From NCBI GenBank assembly GCA_004143645.1, contig RXPK01000038.1:1037980-1101979 (forward strand): 64,000 nucleotides of DNA, written 5' to 3'. The position numbers and the translations under genes were made by a program. Shown here piece after piece: positions 12,845 to 24,415 of this stretch (the first letter of the stretch is position 1; each line of letters begins with the position of its first letter). The notes under the pieces were generated by a model that was not told the DNA's origin, ran no database searches, and worked only from the letters and a program-made list of their open reading frames with translations. Source of the stretch: Protaetia brevitarsis (lineage: Eukaryota > Arthropoda > Insecta > Coleoptera > Scarabaeidae).

Positions 12845-13127
12845 TTAATATGTTGACACAATTTTGTACATGACCGAAAAATTGAATTCTAAGCATTTTT
12901 TCTCTGTAACTTTTTTGGATATAATGTCATGTAACCTCACTTTTTGCCGATTCATTGCATACTTTTTAAATTTGCCATCACACAGATGGACATACGACAT
13001 CTTTAACAATAAATTTGGGGTTACTCGACATGCTGAATCAATTTCCCCCAAAGATTTTTTTTTTTCGTATTTTAATAATAAAAAAATGTCATGTTGTGGT
13101 TGCAACATTTATGCTGGACACTGTATA
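12845..13127. mobile_element. Possible mariner-like transposon end fragment
   Basis: The right edge reads GGACACTGTATA, i.e. TATACAGTGTCC outward-in, close to the end of the mariner-like element at 49415. An 87-codon frame on the minus strand (13108-12845) has no transposase motif I can confirm. No matching left terminus is visible, so this would be a truncated end. Confidence 0.3.
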
Positions 13128-13295
13128 TAATAATTTCCTGCTTGTTAAAGAGTAGTAACAGTAGATTTTTAGACCATATTTATTTTATTTAACGCTGAGA
13201 CTAACCAACAATAGAATATTGTAAATAATAATAAAAAACCAAACTCCAACGAAGCATTTATTTGCCGAGATCTTAATGCTTAAATTCCTCGATAA

Positions 13296-13343
13296 TCCGT
13301 TCCAAATGAAAAGAACGAATGTATTCTTTTCATTTGGATCGGT
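13296..13343. repeat. Perfect 14-bp hairpin
   Basis: CCAAATGAAAAGAA at 13302 pairs exactly with TTCTTTTCATTTGG at 13324 across an 8-base loop, with CCG/CGG extending the flanks. Function unknown. Confidence 0.7.
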
Positions 13344-13862
13344 TGTATGCAAAATCTTCCCATGAATCTTACATTTTCCCAACATTTAAACGCAAACGAG
13401 AAAAGTCTCTGTATTTCACTATTTACTAAACATAATTTACATTTTGCATGCGCGCCTCAGTTTCTGTTTGCAATGTCATAATTTTTAATTGTGGCTACCT
13501 AACCATTTTCATGGTTAGAATAATTACAGTCTTCATTTTCTTCTATACAGTAAAATGACTTTAAGTACCTATTCAAATTTTATTCACATCTCATCTTTAA
13601 TTCATACTTTATGTTAAAATAAAAAAGTAAGGAAAAAAATTGTAACATCATATAACGACGACTGCTAGTTAGCAGTATTAATCGTTTGCATAATTGAATA
13701 CAACACGCTGTCTCTAATTGGACATTTTTGATATAGATATGCAGAGCAGACGACAAGATGAATGCACGTTTCATTATTTCTTTAATGAAAACTATGCTAT
13801 GCAGAAAGAAAAGAATTTTTATATTTTAGTTTACAAGTAACTACTCTGTAAATAGCACAGCA

Positions 13863-13976
13863 ATACCGTAAGGAAATCTGAACCGTCCCATTTAAAATAA
13901 GAAATTTCTTATTAACTTCTGTTATTAAAAAAAAAAATGTTTCTGGAAGATGAAAATATTTTCAAAAGGACTTACA
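13863..13976 (+). repeat. Dispersed repeat pair, copy 2
   Basis: Second copy of the 12615-12722 block, with CATTTAAAATAAGAAATTTC and GTTTCTGGAAGATGAAAATA. Its A-rich centre has expanded to eleven A. Confidence 0.6.
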
Positions 13977-14199
13977 CATGAAATTTTGTATAAATGGCGA
14001 GAAAAAAAAATCAGTGCATGTATAATCTATAATACATTATGTATTTTAACCGACCAAAATAGTATTCAGCCATCATATTTGTTTTTAGTCATCAAATGAA
14101 GTCTGAATTGTTCTCACACAGTTTGAATAACCGACACCTTGCAAAAAATTATTCAAGTAATAAGTAATTCGTTTGTATTCAATGATAACCGCACCATGG

Positions 14200-14660
14200 G
14201 AAACAAGAGATTCTCTGAGAACGCAGCCTTGAAAGCTTGAAAAGAAAGTTACAAGAAAGTTCAATAAAGAAAAGAAAATATCAGTATAGAAGAGGCCCTT
14301 ATTGATTATAACAATGCTTTGAAGAATTCAAGAAGAGAATTCAGAGTGAAGCGAGGATATGAGCTCTAGAATGTGTCAGATTTAGTAAGATATTATACAA
14401 CGTACCTTAAAGCTTGGTATCTACAACGAAATCAGAAGGCAGAAGCTGCACCAAGACGAGAAAAGAGACCATAAGAGAATCGCTTGACTGTCGACAGCGG
14501 CCTTGGATTGAGAATGCTTCTTTTACAATGTCCGGTCAGCAAAAGCAAATTCATTTTAAATATTTGTTATGCCTTTTTAATGTTTTAACATTGACTATTC
14601 TGAGATCATGCAAACAGCCTGATGAAGACATACGTATTGTCGAAACTAGTAGCTAGAACC
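14200..14660 (+). mobile_element. Coding-like remnant ending in a hammerhead-like core motif
   Basis: Broken plus-strand frames here are rich in Lys, Arg and Glu (for example DYNNALKNSRREFRVKRGYE near 14305-14365), resembling decayed transposon coding sequence. I cannot name the family. An 80-codon frame at 14414-14656 ends inside a motif at 14619-14646: CTGATGA, one extra A, the GACA/TGTC pair, then GAAAC. That layout recalls the hammerhead ribozyme core found in Penelope-like elements. No convincing stems I and III are seen. Confidence 0.3.
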
Positions 14661-14968
14661 ATTTAATGTCATAGTAAACAAATAAAAAAATTAGGAAGTA
14701 CTATCATTTATTCTTAATACCTAATTCGAATTACCTAATTATGGACTTTCAGACAGATACGAGAGAGATAAGAGAACTCTTTCAGAGCATATCCTGGGAT
14801 TTAGAATTACCACTTACTACTATTACTACTCTGCAAAATAACAGAACTGGAACCTGCGAGGTAGGTATTCGGAGAGCACTGGCAGATAATGAAAAATGTG
14901 GTAAATTTGGAATTGACACAAATATTCAATTATTCTACAAAAGAGTATGGACCTTTTGTTGCAAACAC

Positions 14969-15127
14969 TTAATGTGTATTTGGAGGTATATCAAAGATAT
15001 TTTTATTCCAACATCTAGACAAGAAGCCATTTATTTTGAAGATTGTGACTTAATGTATATTTGAACGTATATCAAAGACATTTGTATTCCAACATCTAGA
15101 CAAGAAGACATTTATTTTTAAGATTCC
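14969..15127 (+). repeat. 81-bp tandem duplication, two units
   Basis: Units 14969-15049 and 15050-15127 share long exact runs such as CCAACATCTAGACAAGAAG, differing by scattered substitutions. The first unit lies at the end of a 107-codon plus-strand frame (14741-15064) with no recognised motif. Confidence 0.85.
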
Positions 15128-15244
15128 TGAAAGCTGCTAGGTAAGCACGTAAGACATGATGTATTACCATATCGGCTACTACGACAAGACCAATACGCAA
15201 GTCAACAGAAAAATCCACGGAAACTGCTTTTCATTAGTTTGTGT

Positions 15245-15534
15245 AGAAAGATGAGCATACTCTGCCCTAACTAAAGAGGTGCTTTTGGGGTGCAGAGAGA
15301 GAATTTGACAATACCTGGACAGCATACCCACTTATACTCATGGAAATCTTTATTGGGGGATCGTTAGAGAAGAAGACTGAAGAACTACTAAAATTTAGTA
15401 GGAATCTTTCTCGCACACCAGTGGGTCTCCTAATAAGACACTGCGATCGATATTGTAAACACGCTAAGTGTTTGTTGCGCATATTGGGGGTTGACCGCGA
15501 GGATCACTCCGCCGCTGTAATATGCGGTTTATGA
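15245..15534 (+). pseudogene. RNase H C-terminal tail of an I/Jockey-like retrotransposon
   Basis: A 64-codon frame (15340-15534) contains ELLKFSRNLSRTPVGLLIRH followed by a His-Ala-Lys and Leu-Gly-Val pattern and ends AAVICGL. This matches the tail of insect I/Jockey-type ORF2 proteins, which after RNase H run from a Leu-Leu-x-Leu-Ser-Arg block through a Leu-Thr-Gly-His-Cys block to a Cys-rich knuckle. Just upstream, in another frame, QYLDSIPTYT resembles the preceding Trp/Leu-Pro block. The reading frame is broken and the 5' part is missing. The terminal piece (15478-15534) is shared with the 17.1 kb copy, so it belongs to the repeat described next. Confidence 0.6.
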
Positions 15535-16074
15535 AGTCGCTCTTGCAACGATCATAGTCCCTATGAGACGTTTATCTGGCAAATATACTAGAGTAATATG
15601 TTATAAGCGTACTTATCACCCTAGTTGTGCTAAGTTCTGTTACTGGAGTGAAGTAGGAGAAACGCCATCTATGGGACAAATTCTGTAATACATGTAAGTA
15701 GTTAACGTATTTGCTGTGCCATATAGGGAGAAAACTGCTACAAAATAGATGTACTATATCGTACTGATCTATATTATTCAATTTCTATCACCTAAAATGT
15801 AATTTGATTTAATACTTCAGATTTGTCTATCTAACCACGTTTTTAGTTGATTGAAAAAAAAACGTGTTAACTTTCTAGTAATATTAAAGGACCCGTTTTC
15901 ATTTGTTAATTGGAATACGTTCTAACTGTAATTTAACTAACCCGATTCAAGTTAAATTCCTTCTTTATAGAACCCGAGAAATTGCTTTCATTTAACTCAA
16001 GTTTTAGTTATAATAACCAGAAAATTCAACAAAGCGCATTTTGTTAATTCAACACAGTAACTTTTTTCAGTATA
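15478..16074 (+). mobile_element. Three-copy chimeric repeat family, copy 1
   Basis: From CGCATATTGGGGGTTGA at 15478 to about 16074 this matches 17095-17668 in the same orientation, and 52640-52124 inverted for most of its length. Shared landmarks are GGATCACTCCGCC, a CGCCATCTATGGG block, GGGAGAAAACTGCTACAAAA and an end rich in TTTAACT words closing with TTCAGTATA. The left 57 bases encode part of the RNase H tail above. The right half has the subterminal look of the TACACYGAGAAAA transposon family. Confidence 0.65.
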
Positions 16075-16081
16075 TTTAATA

Positions 16082-16284
16082 CATAAAACGCACAAAATTG
16101 CAGCTCGGATCAATTTCTATTTATATTAAAGCTACAGTTCCGGCCTAGGTCATCTTAATTATAAATAAATATAAAATAATCTAAAGGTTTAATGTTAATC
16201 CGGGAAACCTAGAAGATGGCCTAGGCCGAAACTATAATATAAATAGAGATTGATCTGAACTGCAGTTTTGTGCGTTTTATTAAA
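16082..16284. repeat. Foldback element, about 70-bp arms
   Basis: The left arm starts ATAAAACGCACAAAATTGCA and includes GGCCTAGGTCATCTT. The right arm is its near-exact complement, ending TGTGCGTTTTAT. The loop is about 60 bases. It starts eight bases after the preceding repeat ends, so it may have inserted at that element's edge. Confidence 0.8.
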
Positions 16285-16752
16285 TGTTCCTATATATGTA
16301 CAGTGCCCGACAAAATTAATCTCGTCGTTCACAGCGAATCTTCGTATTTACCTACCTACTTTTTATAACTGCCAACTGTTTTATACGCAGGTGCTTCAAT
16401 AAACCTCCTCTCTGCATAAACCGATGGCAGCCGAACACACGCCTGTTCAAATGATGAGCAGTTTTGATAGTCACTGCGCTGTAGATGACGACATTAATTT
16501 TGCTGGGCAGTGTACATCACTCTATCACATAATAATTTTTATATTTGCTATTTCGGGTGCGGTTTACGTATCCTTCTTGAATTAACGTTAGACTTATTAC
16601 TATAAATTGAAATATTCGTTATCATCGACCAGTTAATGCCGGTAAAAGAAGGAAACGTGGCGTTTAATGGGTTGTGAGAACTTTAAAGATAACTACTTTC
16701 TCAACTAGTTGCCCCAACTAAATACAATCTTATCAGACAGATTGAATAAAAG

Positions 16753-16811
16753 AAAGGTACAAGAAAGGTTGTACAATACATCAATCTTGTATAACCTTTA
16801 CTTCTTGTATG
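16753..16811. repeat. Imperfect hairpin, about 22-bp arms
   Basis: ACAAGAAAGGTTGTACAA pairs with TTGTATAACCTTTACTTCTTGT, with a two-base bulge. It lies immediately left of the 16819 element. Confidence 0.6.
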
Positions 16812-16818
16812 TGCCTTC

Positions 16819-17668
16819 TACACTCAGAAAACTACCGGCATTGAGTTAACCAAAATTAGTTAATTTTACTGTTTGATTGTATATGGCGAACCAATTTTTT
16901 TTTGTTGCAGAAACAAAAAAAAAAAATGATACGTACAACAAATTTATATTTTTATGGCAATTCTAGCAAGGGGACAATCGAAGCCTTTGAAACGTATCAC
17001 ACCAAAATTATATTTTGTTAACACCGCTCTCTATGTACACGAAAAAAAAAAACGAGTTGGTTGCGACAACCAAATTTTACTTTATTCATAGTCCCGCATA
17101 TTGGGGGTTGATCTTAAGGATCACTCCGCCACCGTAGTTTGCGGTTATCACGACTCCTGTTGGATATTTATCTGGTAAATATGCCAGATCAATAATTTAT
17201 AATCGTATTTAGCTTGCTATTTCTGCTAAATATGTTCTGTTACTGGAATGAAATACGAAAAGCGCCATCTTTGGGAGAATTTTTGTAATACATATAAGTA
17301 AATAACATGCTTGTTGTGCTATATAGGGAGAAAACTGCTACAAAATAGATGTGCTACTATCGTACTTCAATTCTTCAGTTTCCACAATCCAACACGTAAT
17401 TTGATTTAATACTTCAGAGTTGTCCATCTAACTGTATTTTTAGTTGAATGAAAAAAAACGTATTAACTTTCTAGTAATATTAAAAGAACCAGTTTCATCG
17501 TTAATTAGAACAAGTTCAAACTTTAATTTAACTAAACAGATTCCAGCTAAATTCTTTCTTTATAGTACCCCAGAAATTGTTGTGATTTAACTAAAATTTT
17601 AGTCATAATAACTAAAAATAAAGAACAGAAAACATTTTGTTGATTGACACAGCAACTTTTCTGAGTAT
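16819..17668 (+). mobile_element. Three-copy chimeric repeat family, copy 2, with both inverted termini
   Basis: The left end is TACACTCAGAAAAC and the right end is the complement, reading CTTTTCTGAGTATA. A second end-like word TACACGAAAAAAAAAAACG lies inside at 17035. From 17095 the sequence matches copy 1. Its first codons read RILGVDLKDHSATVVCGY, a scrap of the RNase H tail coding sequence. The block AGCGCCATCTTTGGG at 17261 corresponds to a CTCF-like core on the minus strand. This is the clearest case of the RNase H scrap lying between DNA-transposon-like ends. Confidence 0.6.
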
Positions 17669-17798
17669 ATCTATCCATCAAGATTTACATCACATTATTG
17701 TGTGCACTTCAATTTAAACGAAAAAGTACATTTCCACCTACGCAGTAAAGAAATATAGTTTTAAATCTTCATTTCTTGACTATGTATATATTTTTTTA

Positions 17799-18070
17799 AT
17801 TTCTTCTTTTCTTAGTTTTTAGGTCACAAATATGGAAATGAATATCAATGACTACTACGTTTCGCTTTATTTCAAAGCTTTTTCAAATATAAAAACATAA
17901 AATGTAAAAAGTGTAAATTATAAATAAAATAAAACAAAAAAAAAATTACAATTTACACTTTTTACATTTTATATTTTTATACTTGAAAAAGCTTTGAAAT
18001 AAATCGAAACGTAGTAGTCATTGATATTCATTTCCATATTTGTAAACCAAAACTAAGAAAAGAAGAAATA
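17799..18070. repeat. Foldback element, about 125-bp arms
   Basis: Arms 17799-17926 and 17945-18070 are nearly perfect inverted copies separated by an A-rich loop. Each arm carries a CGAAACGTAGTAG block about 20 bases downstream of a TTGAAAAAG word. That is a decayed version of the CTGANGA...GAAAC motif seen elsewhere in the window. Two palindromic arms suggest a foldback transposon or two fused copies of one end. Confidence 0.85.
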
Positions 18071-18074
18071 TAGT

Positions 18075-20785
18075 GCTATTACAATAAAATGACAGTATTG
18101 TTTTGCAGTATCTTTACAGTAACGTGATTTTTAAAGTAGGCATGCTGCATTTATTTGGTATGATAAACTTAGGTACATCAACGAAAATTTTCAATATTGT
18201 AACTAGACACTAAATACCTTCCTGGCTTAAAACATACCTAAAATGTTACTGTAATCTTTTGTAATGTGTAGACTTCGGGGCCTTTAAATATGCCTTGATT
18301 TAGCGTTGCGAAAATAACTAGTAAATAATAATTGTAAGTAATGACTGTTTCATTTTGATCCTCCTGTTGAAGTATCACGGCGGAACCTATTTTTAGTAAG
18401 AATAATACATTTCGTCGGGATAAAGTCGCGCATTTTCTCTAAATAATAGTAGAAAATCCTAAATGTAAAAAGGAAATGAGAAAACTTTTTATTACACGTT
18501 TCTTTGAGTTAAGTTTTAGGCCGCTTTAAAGGAATCTTGTTTCAAAGAAGTAGTAAAATACACAATATAATACACCAAAAGGAAAAAAAGGAGAGTAAGA
18601 TTAAGGAATGTCAAGTTTCCGACGAGACGAATATCATCTACCTTTAAAATTGGATGGAAAATGCGATATCCCCTTTGGTTTAGTAGAATTATCAGAAGCC
18701 GTAGATCCTGTATTTAATGAGAAATGTGAACATCCTCAGTTGCAAACTCCGGAAAATGCGGTAGAGTTGAAAGTTTTAAACTGGTTTTAAAAATAATCAC
18801 AAACGATTTTTAGATCGGTTAATATAAAAGGAAGCAAGGAGAAATAAAGCGCTGTTAAGAGGATTATTAGGTAACTTCTCATGGGTTAGAGTTACTAAAA
18901 ACTTTTAGTTTGCTAATTATTAAAGTCCCGTAAATATGGCGTATCGTAGGCGAAATTCCCTATTAACTCGCCTTGCTGCATAATCTACTGTTACTACACC
19001 TGGTGTTCACTTTATTAACAACAGAGTGTTCTAAATTACTCCTGTAAGTTAGAGGTAATATTTTTTTTTACCAAGAAATTAAAAAACAACTAAGAGCATA
19101 TTCGACAACACACATATATAAAATATAGTAAATTTTGCTGATGCATGAGCTAACATAAAAAACGGTTTATGCAGTCGATAGCTAATAGTGTTGAAATATG
19201 TATAGCGGCCGCTTAATCAATAGCCTGGAGACTTTTAACGAAAACGTTTGCTACTGCGTGTCAATATCATTACAGTTGAACACACACATTACAGTTACGA
19301 GTTTGATACAAAGATTAAATTATATTACTCAGGCTACATATATCAAAAGTTACATATACTGAAAATTACATATATCAGCTAAAACCGAATCAACCCCAAA
19401 CACTAGATACATCGTGAATTACCGGCATCGCAAAAATCAGGAGTGGGGACGTAATATCTATCGCTCGATGGATGAATAAACAGTAGTCAAATAGGAGCTG
19501 CATAGGAAGGCAGTATGAGTCACCGTTATTAGGCGGACGTATTCATAACATTATTTATTACTAGAATTGGGCAAATGTCAGCGGAGCAGATACGTATTTG
19601 CGACGCGGGCCTCAAATAATGTAATATGAATAAAGCAGATCAATCGTATTATTGTAATTTAGTATGTATTTATAAAGCATAAGTCATATTAATAGAGTTG
19701 TGCAGATTTTCCTTGGGGACAAAATCGGACAAAGCGGGCGAACAAACGGGCCACCTTGCGATGCATTCGCATTTTATCTCACTACATATTTAGACAAAAT
19801 ATTTTTTTTTGCATTTTTTAAGAAAAACAGGCACTGTTGTAATTGACTTGCAACTCTACGGTTCATCTGCTTTATTGAGTACATGAGTTGGCGTGCACGT
19901 TCTGAATACGTACCTGCCGCGCCCAACTCTACTTATTACAGCACCTACTTATTGGTGTATTTTTGTTATAATTAGTTATGTCGTGTATTGATTTTACATT
20001 TTTATTTAAACATTTATTTGGCTGACTAATATTGTTTCCTCTAATCACTAATCAAGCTCTAATCACAATTTAGCCGAAAATATTTTCATTGCTTAAAACT
20101 TATTTTAATTTCCATTTTCGAAACTCTTTTGCTTTTCAAAAAAAAAAAAACAAAAAACTATTTCAAACAAACACCAATTATTGTGCTGACGTATACTTGA
20201 AAAAACAAAAGACAAAAAGACTATTACGAATGTTGGATACGCCCTATTTTTTTAATTTCTAACTAGATAGGTATACACTACATAAATTTTGTAAATCCGC
20301 TCATCCTCAATCAATACCTTGCGTTTCCTAAATCAGACTACTTTGGTACATTTCGTGTCGTCGCTTCAGCCAGCATAAGAGCGGCGCGCTTCGGGAATAT
20401 TCGGGTGTTCGCATTTAGAGTAGCGCGTACGGTATAGAGATTTGATACTGTATACTAGCACATATACGACACGCGCCATCCCAAATACGAACAGTAGATG
20501 TGGCTTCTGCTGTATAATGCACAACGTGCAACGTATATCATATGCTAATATACGATGTGTATTAACATATGACATACTCATTACCTCAATACCTTCACTT
20601 ATTAAAATATTAAATTGAAACTAAAGCAATTTAATTTTTAATAATTTCAATGAGACCCACTCGCTTAATACAACATAAGTGTTTAGCTTTCGGCGCAGCT
20701 TTCGTTAGTGAGTTACCATGAACTCGGTTAAAACATGCTTCGAAACAATTGTACAATGATTGATCTTTTCATGTATACAGTGTGA
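18075..20785. other. AT-rich stretch, mostly featureless
   Basis: One 60-codon plus frame (18608-18790, starting MSSFRRDEYHLPLKLDGKCD) has mixed, protein-like composition but no known motif. I would not call it a gene. A CpG-richer patch lies at 20340-20540. Otherwise nothing is seen. Confidence 0.35.
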
Positions 20786-21692
20786 GTCGTTAAGGGGGCG
20801 ATTACGTATTACAGGTCGCTATATGTCGGTAATTATTGTACGGGAATGTCTTTTAGACAAAATAACCATTAAAATTTAATCATGTTTTTGTGGTGTGATA
20901 GATATTGATTCAGTTATTATCCTAAATACTTTTGTTTACATTAACAATGTTTGGATATTTCTGAAGAAAACATGAAAACCAAGGATTGGTTATATGCAGC
21001 TTTAGAATTCTTAAAATAATATACTGATCACATTCATAATCGGCAATTGTAAAACTAAGCGCTATTTTTCTTGAAAGACAGTCCCGACCATGAGAGTAAC
21101 GATTGTGTGCTATATATACAATATTTTCTACTAGAAAACTTTGTAGCGTCTGTATTGGATGTCGCTATAGTTCGATCACGTTTAGTTGCTAACATAAGCA
21201 ATGGACCAAACGAATTACTTGAGTGCATGGCACTTGAGTATTAGAGCTGTGGGTAATTAAGAAATCTATCTCAATTAGCAAAATTCAAATTTCGCACCAT
21301 AATTTTTAGTATTTTAAACATTCCAGTCTGAAATTACCAACGATTTTGTGTTATATTTATACCCGGTTGCACCGATGACAAGTCTTGGGTTGGCGCAGGT
21401 AGTCGTTGCCGAGACCGTTGCAACTACACCAACCAAGTTTACGACGTATCAAAAACTCAACCTCTAAGAAAAATCCACCGTTTGTTAAAGAAGTTAATGT
21501 GAATAATCTTAGATTTTTGTAATAACGGCTAACTTCATAAAACTAAACAAAAGAACATGTTCAAATCGTTACAAAGGAATGTATTTTGAAATTTAACATA
21601 AAATATATATTTGCGAGTGAACAATAAACAAAAATTAAGTTTTACAGGCCTATTTAGACACGTCAGCTCTTACGAGTATTGCATTTGACAAG

Positions 21693-21704
21693 TTTGGCGC
21701 GAAA
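21693..21704. promoter_or_regulatory. E2F-type palindrome TTTGGCGCGAAA
   Basis: Exact match to the E2F/DP consensus TTTSGCGCSAAA. A CCAAT word follows 10 bases downstream (ACCAATCAG), in a locally CpG-richer block. Confidence 0.45.
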
Positions 21705-22193
21705 CGAATACACCAATCAGCAATCGGATTTCAACAATTGCCGCCGAAAATTCACAGATTTGTGAACTTGGTTGTTTAGATCGGAAGCAAGATTTTTTTT
21801 CAAAATAATATTTTTGTTCTGTTATCGCACATGTATTTGCAAGAATTAAAAAGGAACATATAAATTTATAATATTCAAAAAAAACATAAAGATCATTTTA
21901 AATGTCCACTATAGGCGAAATATTATCACTGCAAATGAATCAACAAGCGATAAATAAGATATAATATGCACTAAGAAGAAAGTAAGCATTTCACAAAAAA
22001 ATGAAAACAGAATAGGTATATGCGTGTAATAGCTTCGCTTTAAACCATAGAGAAAATATATATAGAGGTGTTTCTCTCGTGGTAGGGGGTAGGTCGTTCT
22101 AAACAGCGCGCCAGTGGCTAGTGTCTTGAAGCGAAAATTCAAATGGCGGTATTTTCAAATTTAAAATATTATATAGTATAGGATTTATGGAAA

Positions 22194-22281
22194 TTATATA
22201 ATCAACAAAAAGCACTATTTAATCAAGAAGAGTTTAATAATTGACTCCCCTTGATAAAATAGTGCTTTTATATGATTATAA
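22194..22281. repeat. Hairpin with 30-bp arms
   Basis: AAAGCACTATTTAATCAAG and CTTGATAAAATAGTGCTTTT pair over about 20 bases with one or two mismatches, and pairing continues outward through TATAATCA. The loop is 22 bases. Its size and shape resemble a microRNA precursor, but a small foldback transposon is at least as likely. Confidence 0.65.
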
Positions 22282-23690
22282 AAGTTAAAAAGGCACCATC
22301 AAATAAAATATATACAGACAATATAGGGAGATAAAAAAAAGTACATAGAAAAAACTAAAATTGTGAAACTAGACAATTCTATAAAACTAAATAATAATAA
22401 TGTAAAATACAACAACTGTACTCTAACACCTGATAAGATATATTTAACAAGCAACGACGGCACAATAATAAAACAACATAATTGTTTTACGTTATTCTTT
22501 TTTCTTGCATTTCAAGTATTTTCATGACGCTACGGGTTTTTATTTTATCAGAACAATTTGTGGATTTTCGCTGTAAGGATATTATTAAATACTCCTTAAC
22601 CCAATGAAAAATAAATAATTCTATCGTGTGTTTCAAAAACAGGGTTTGCAAAATCATGTTCCTCACAACTGAAAAAAGTCAAATCTATAAGTTGACGTGA
22701 ATAAGGTTAAAAATGGTAAAATTAAAATGTGTGTCTATGCCTACTTTTTATTTGAAAAAAAAAAACAAATCAGTTACTTATGTAATAACTAAATTCAGAA
22801 AATTTTTGGCGAAGCATCGTGCTCGGTGTTAATAATATATTGGCTACAACTTCTCTTCCAAAAAAATAAATAGAATTGTCCTTTGTAGAGTCCTCACGAT
22901 ACCTTGAAACAAATGATACCAAGACACATGTAATTTCATATCGTCACTGCACATATATTGTCAGACTACTTCGTAATGTTATGTATATTAATATGTAGAT
23001 TAGTTCAATTTGGTACAGACAACAGCAATATGCATGCACAAAACCCAATAAAGTATTTCTGCTCGATTTTTTAAGTTTAGCAAAAAATAATACCTGTGCT
23101 ATGCATTAAAGTTTTGCTGCACCATGCTAGTGCCAAAATGAAGAAACTCACTATGTAAGCAATATTATGTCACAGTCTAACATACATGAACAAAATCATA
23201 TACTCCCTACCTGGTTAATTTCAAAGTTGGCAGACTCCAACAAGACAATTTAATTTGTAGCTTACAGGATTCTACAAAATTCACTAAAATGCCAGTCACA
23301 AACTCTGTACCTCTTATATGCAGCTTCTGGAATCTAGTTTCTAGTTGGCTAAGCCCAATTCTTTCGACCCATATATCATACAACTATAATTGATTGTAAA
23401 ATATATGTTATTATAATAAAGTTGAAATGCGGTCCTATAACTTACAACTGTTTATTATATACAAACATTTCCTTCCACAAACCAACCACCACTTGCCCGG
23501 CAACGTCTACACCGCACGTGCCGACACAGGACCACCTCCATACGACGAACTCAATGTAAATCAAGAATGCTCGTTTCGAATTTTTTTTTCTCTCTCTCAA
23601 AAATACAAAAATTTAGGTAGATGGGCGCTTGAGTGTTTCCCGCTTAATTTCAAAAAGTATATTACATCATTGTATTTATTTTAGAGGACA
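22282..23690. other. AT-rich non-coding stretch
   Basis: No feature recognised. An 85-codon plus frame at 23427-23684 has no known motif. Confidence 0.4.
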
Positions 23691-23692
23691 AA

Positions 23693-23771
23693 GTGTTTAA
23701 AGATTGTATTTGACTATATTGTATTTATATACATATAAACAAGAATATAGTCCAATACAATCATTAAACAC
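23693..23771. repeat. Hairpin with 28-bp arms, 26 paired
   Basis: GTGTTTAAAGATTGTATTTG at 23693 pairs with the complement ending at 23771 across a 23-base loop. It shows microRNA-precursor-like geometry, about 79 bases in total. There is no independent sign of expression. Confidence 0.7.
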
Positions 23772-23899
23772 ATTACAATAATTTTTTAAAACTTCATTTC
23801 TTCGTACTACTGCATAAAGGTATAACAAACTAAAGATAATATAACTCGTTGATTTTATTTTTCTCATTTACAAAATATTAATACGTTAAAACAAGTAGC

Positions 23900-24245
23900 A
23901 GAAGCTATTTTGCTTTCCACGACAGCTTGATAGGTAAGTCTACATCAATATATGTAAGTAATTGTCCGTCTGTAAAGGCCGCTTAAGTTCGAAATTTTTT
24001 GTATTGCGTGCAATAAAAATAGCGCATACTCTATTCGTGTGTGTTGCACCCGCAATACAAGTAAAATTGCACCCAGCTGATTGAAATCCATTGAATGCGC
24101 AGTGCGCTTTCTCTATTGTATACAATTTTTATTGCACGTAATACAAAAAAATTGCGAACTGTAAACCGGCCTTTATAGACGGACAAATTTACTTAATATA
24201 TGATGTAAACTTACTATCAAGCTGTCGGGAAAGCAAATAGCTTCT
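23900..24245. repeat. Foldback element, about 120-bp arms
   Basis: The left arm (23900-24020) begins AGAAGCTATTTTGCTTTC. The right arm (24127-24245) ends GAAAGCAAATAGCTTCT. The arms match with scattered substitutions and a few gaps, around a 106-base centre. A MITE-like palindrome. Confidence 0.85.
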
Positions 24246-24405
24246 TGCACTTCGTTTTAGAACGACCGCCAAAACTATACAAAACATTTTCGCAAAATAT
24301 GTCACAAATGTCACTATTTTTTAAACAATTTCGAAAAACACAGCAATTTATTTATATTATAATGCATCTATTGGTAAAAATGAAATCTTTTATATTACAA
24401 TACGA

Positions 24406-24415
24406 GGCGCCATCT
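24406..24415 (-). promoter_or_regulatory. CTCF-like core AGATGGCGCC
   Basis: The minus strand reads AGATGGCGCC, matching the insect CTCF core AGRKGGCGC. Similar words lie at 24478-24488 (TAGAGGCGCTG), 25191-25200 (AAGATGGCGC) and 25541-25560. Confidence 0.3.

Noticed and set aside
18608..18790. 60-codon frame with protein-like composition
   Set aside because: Too short, no motif, no splice or promoter context; mentioned only within the intergenic entry.
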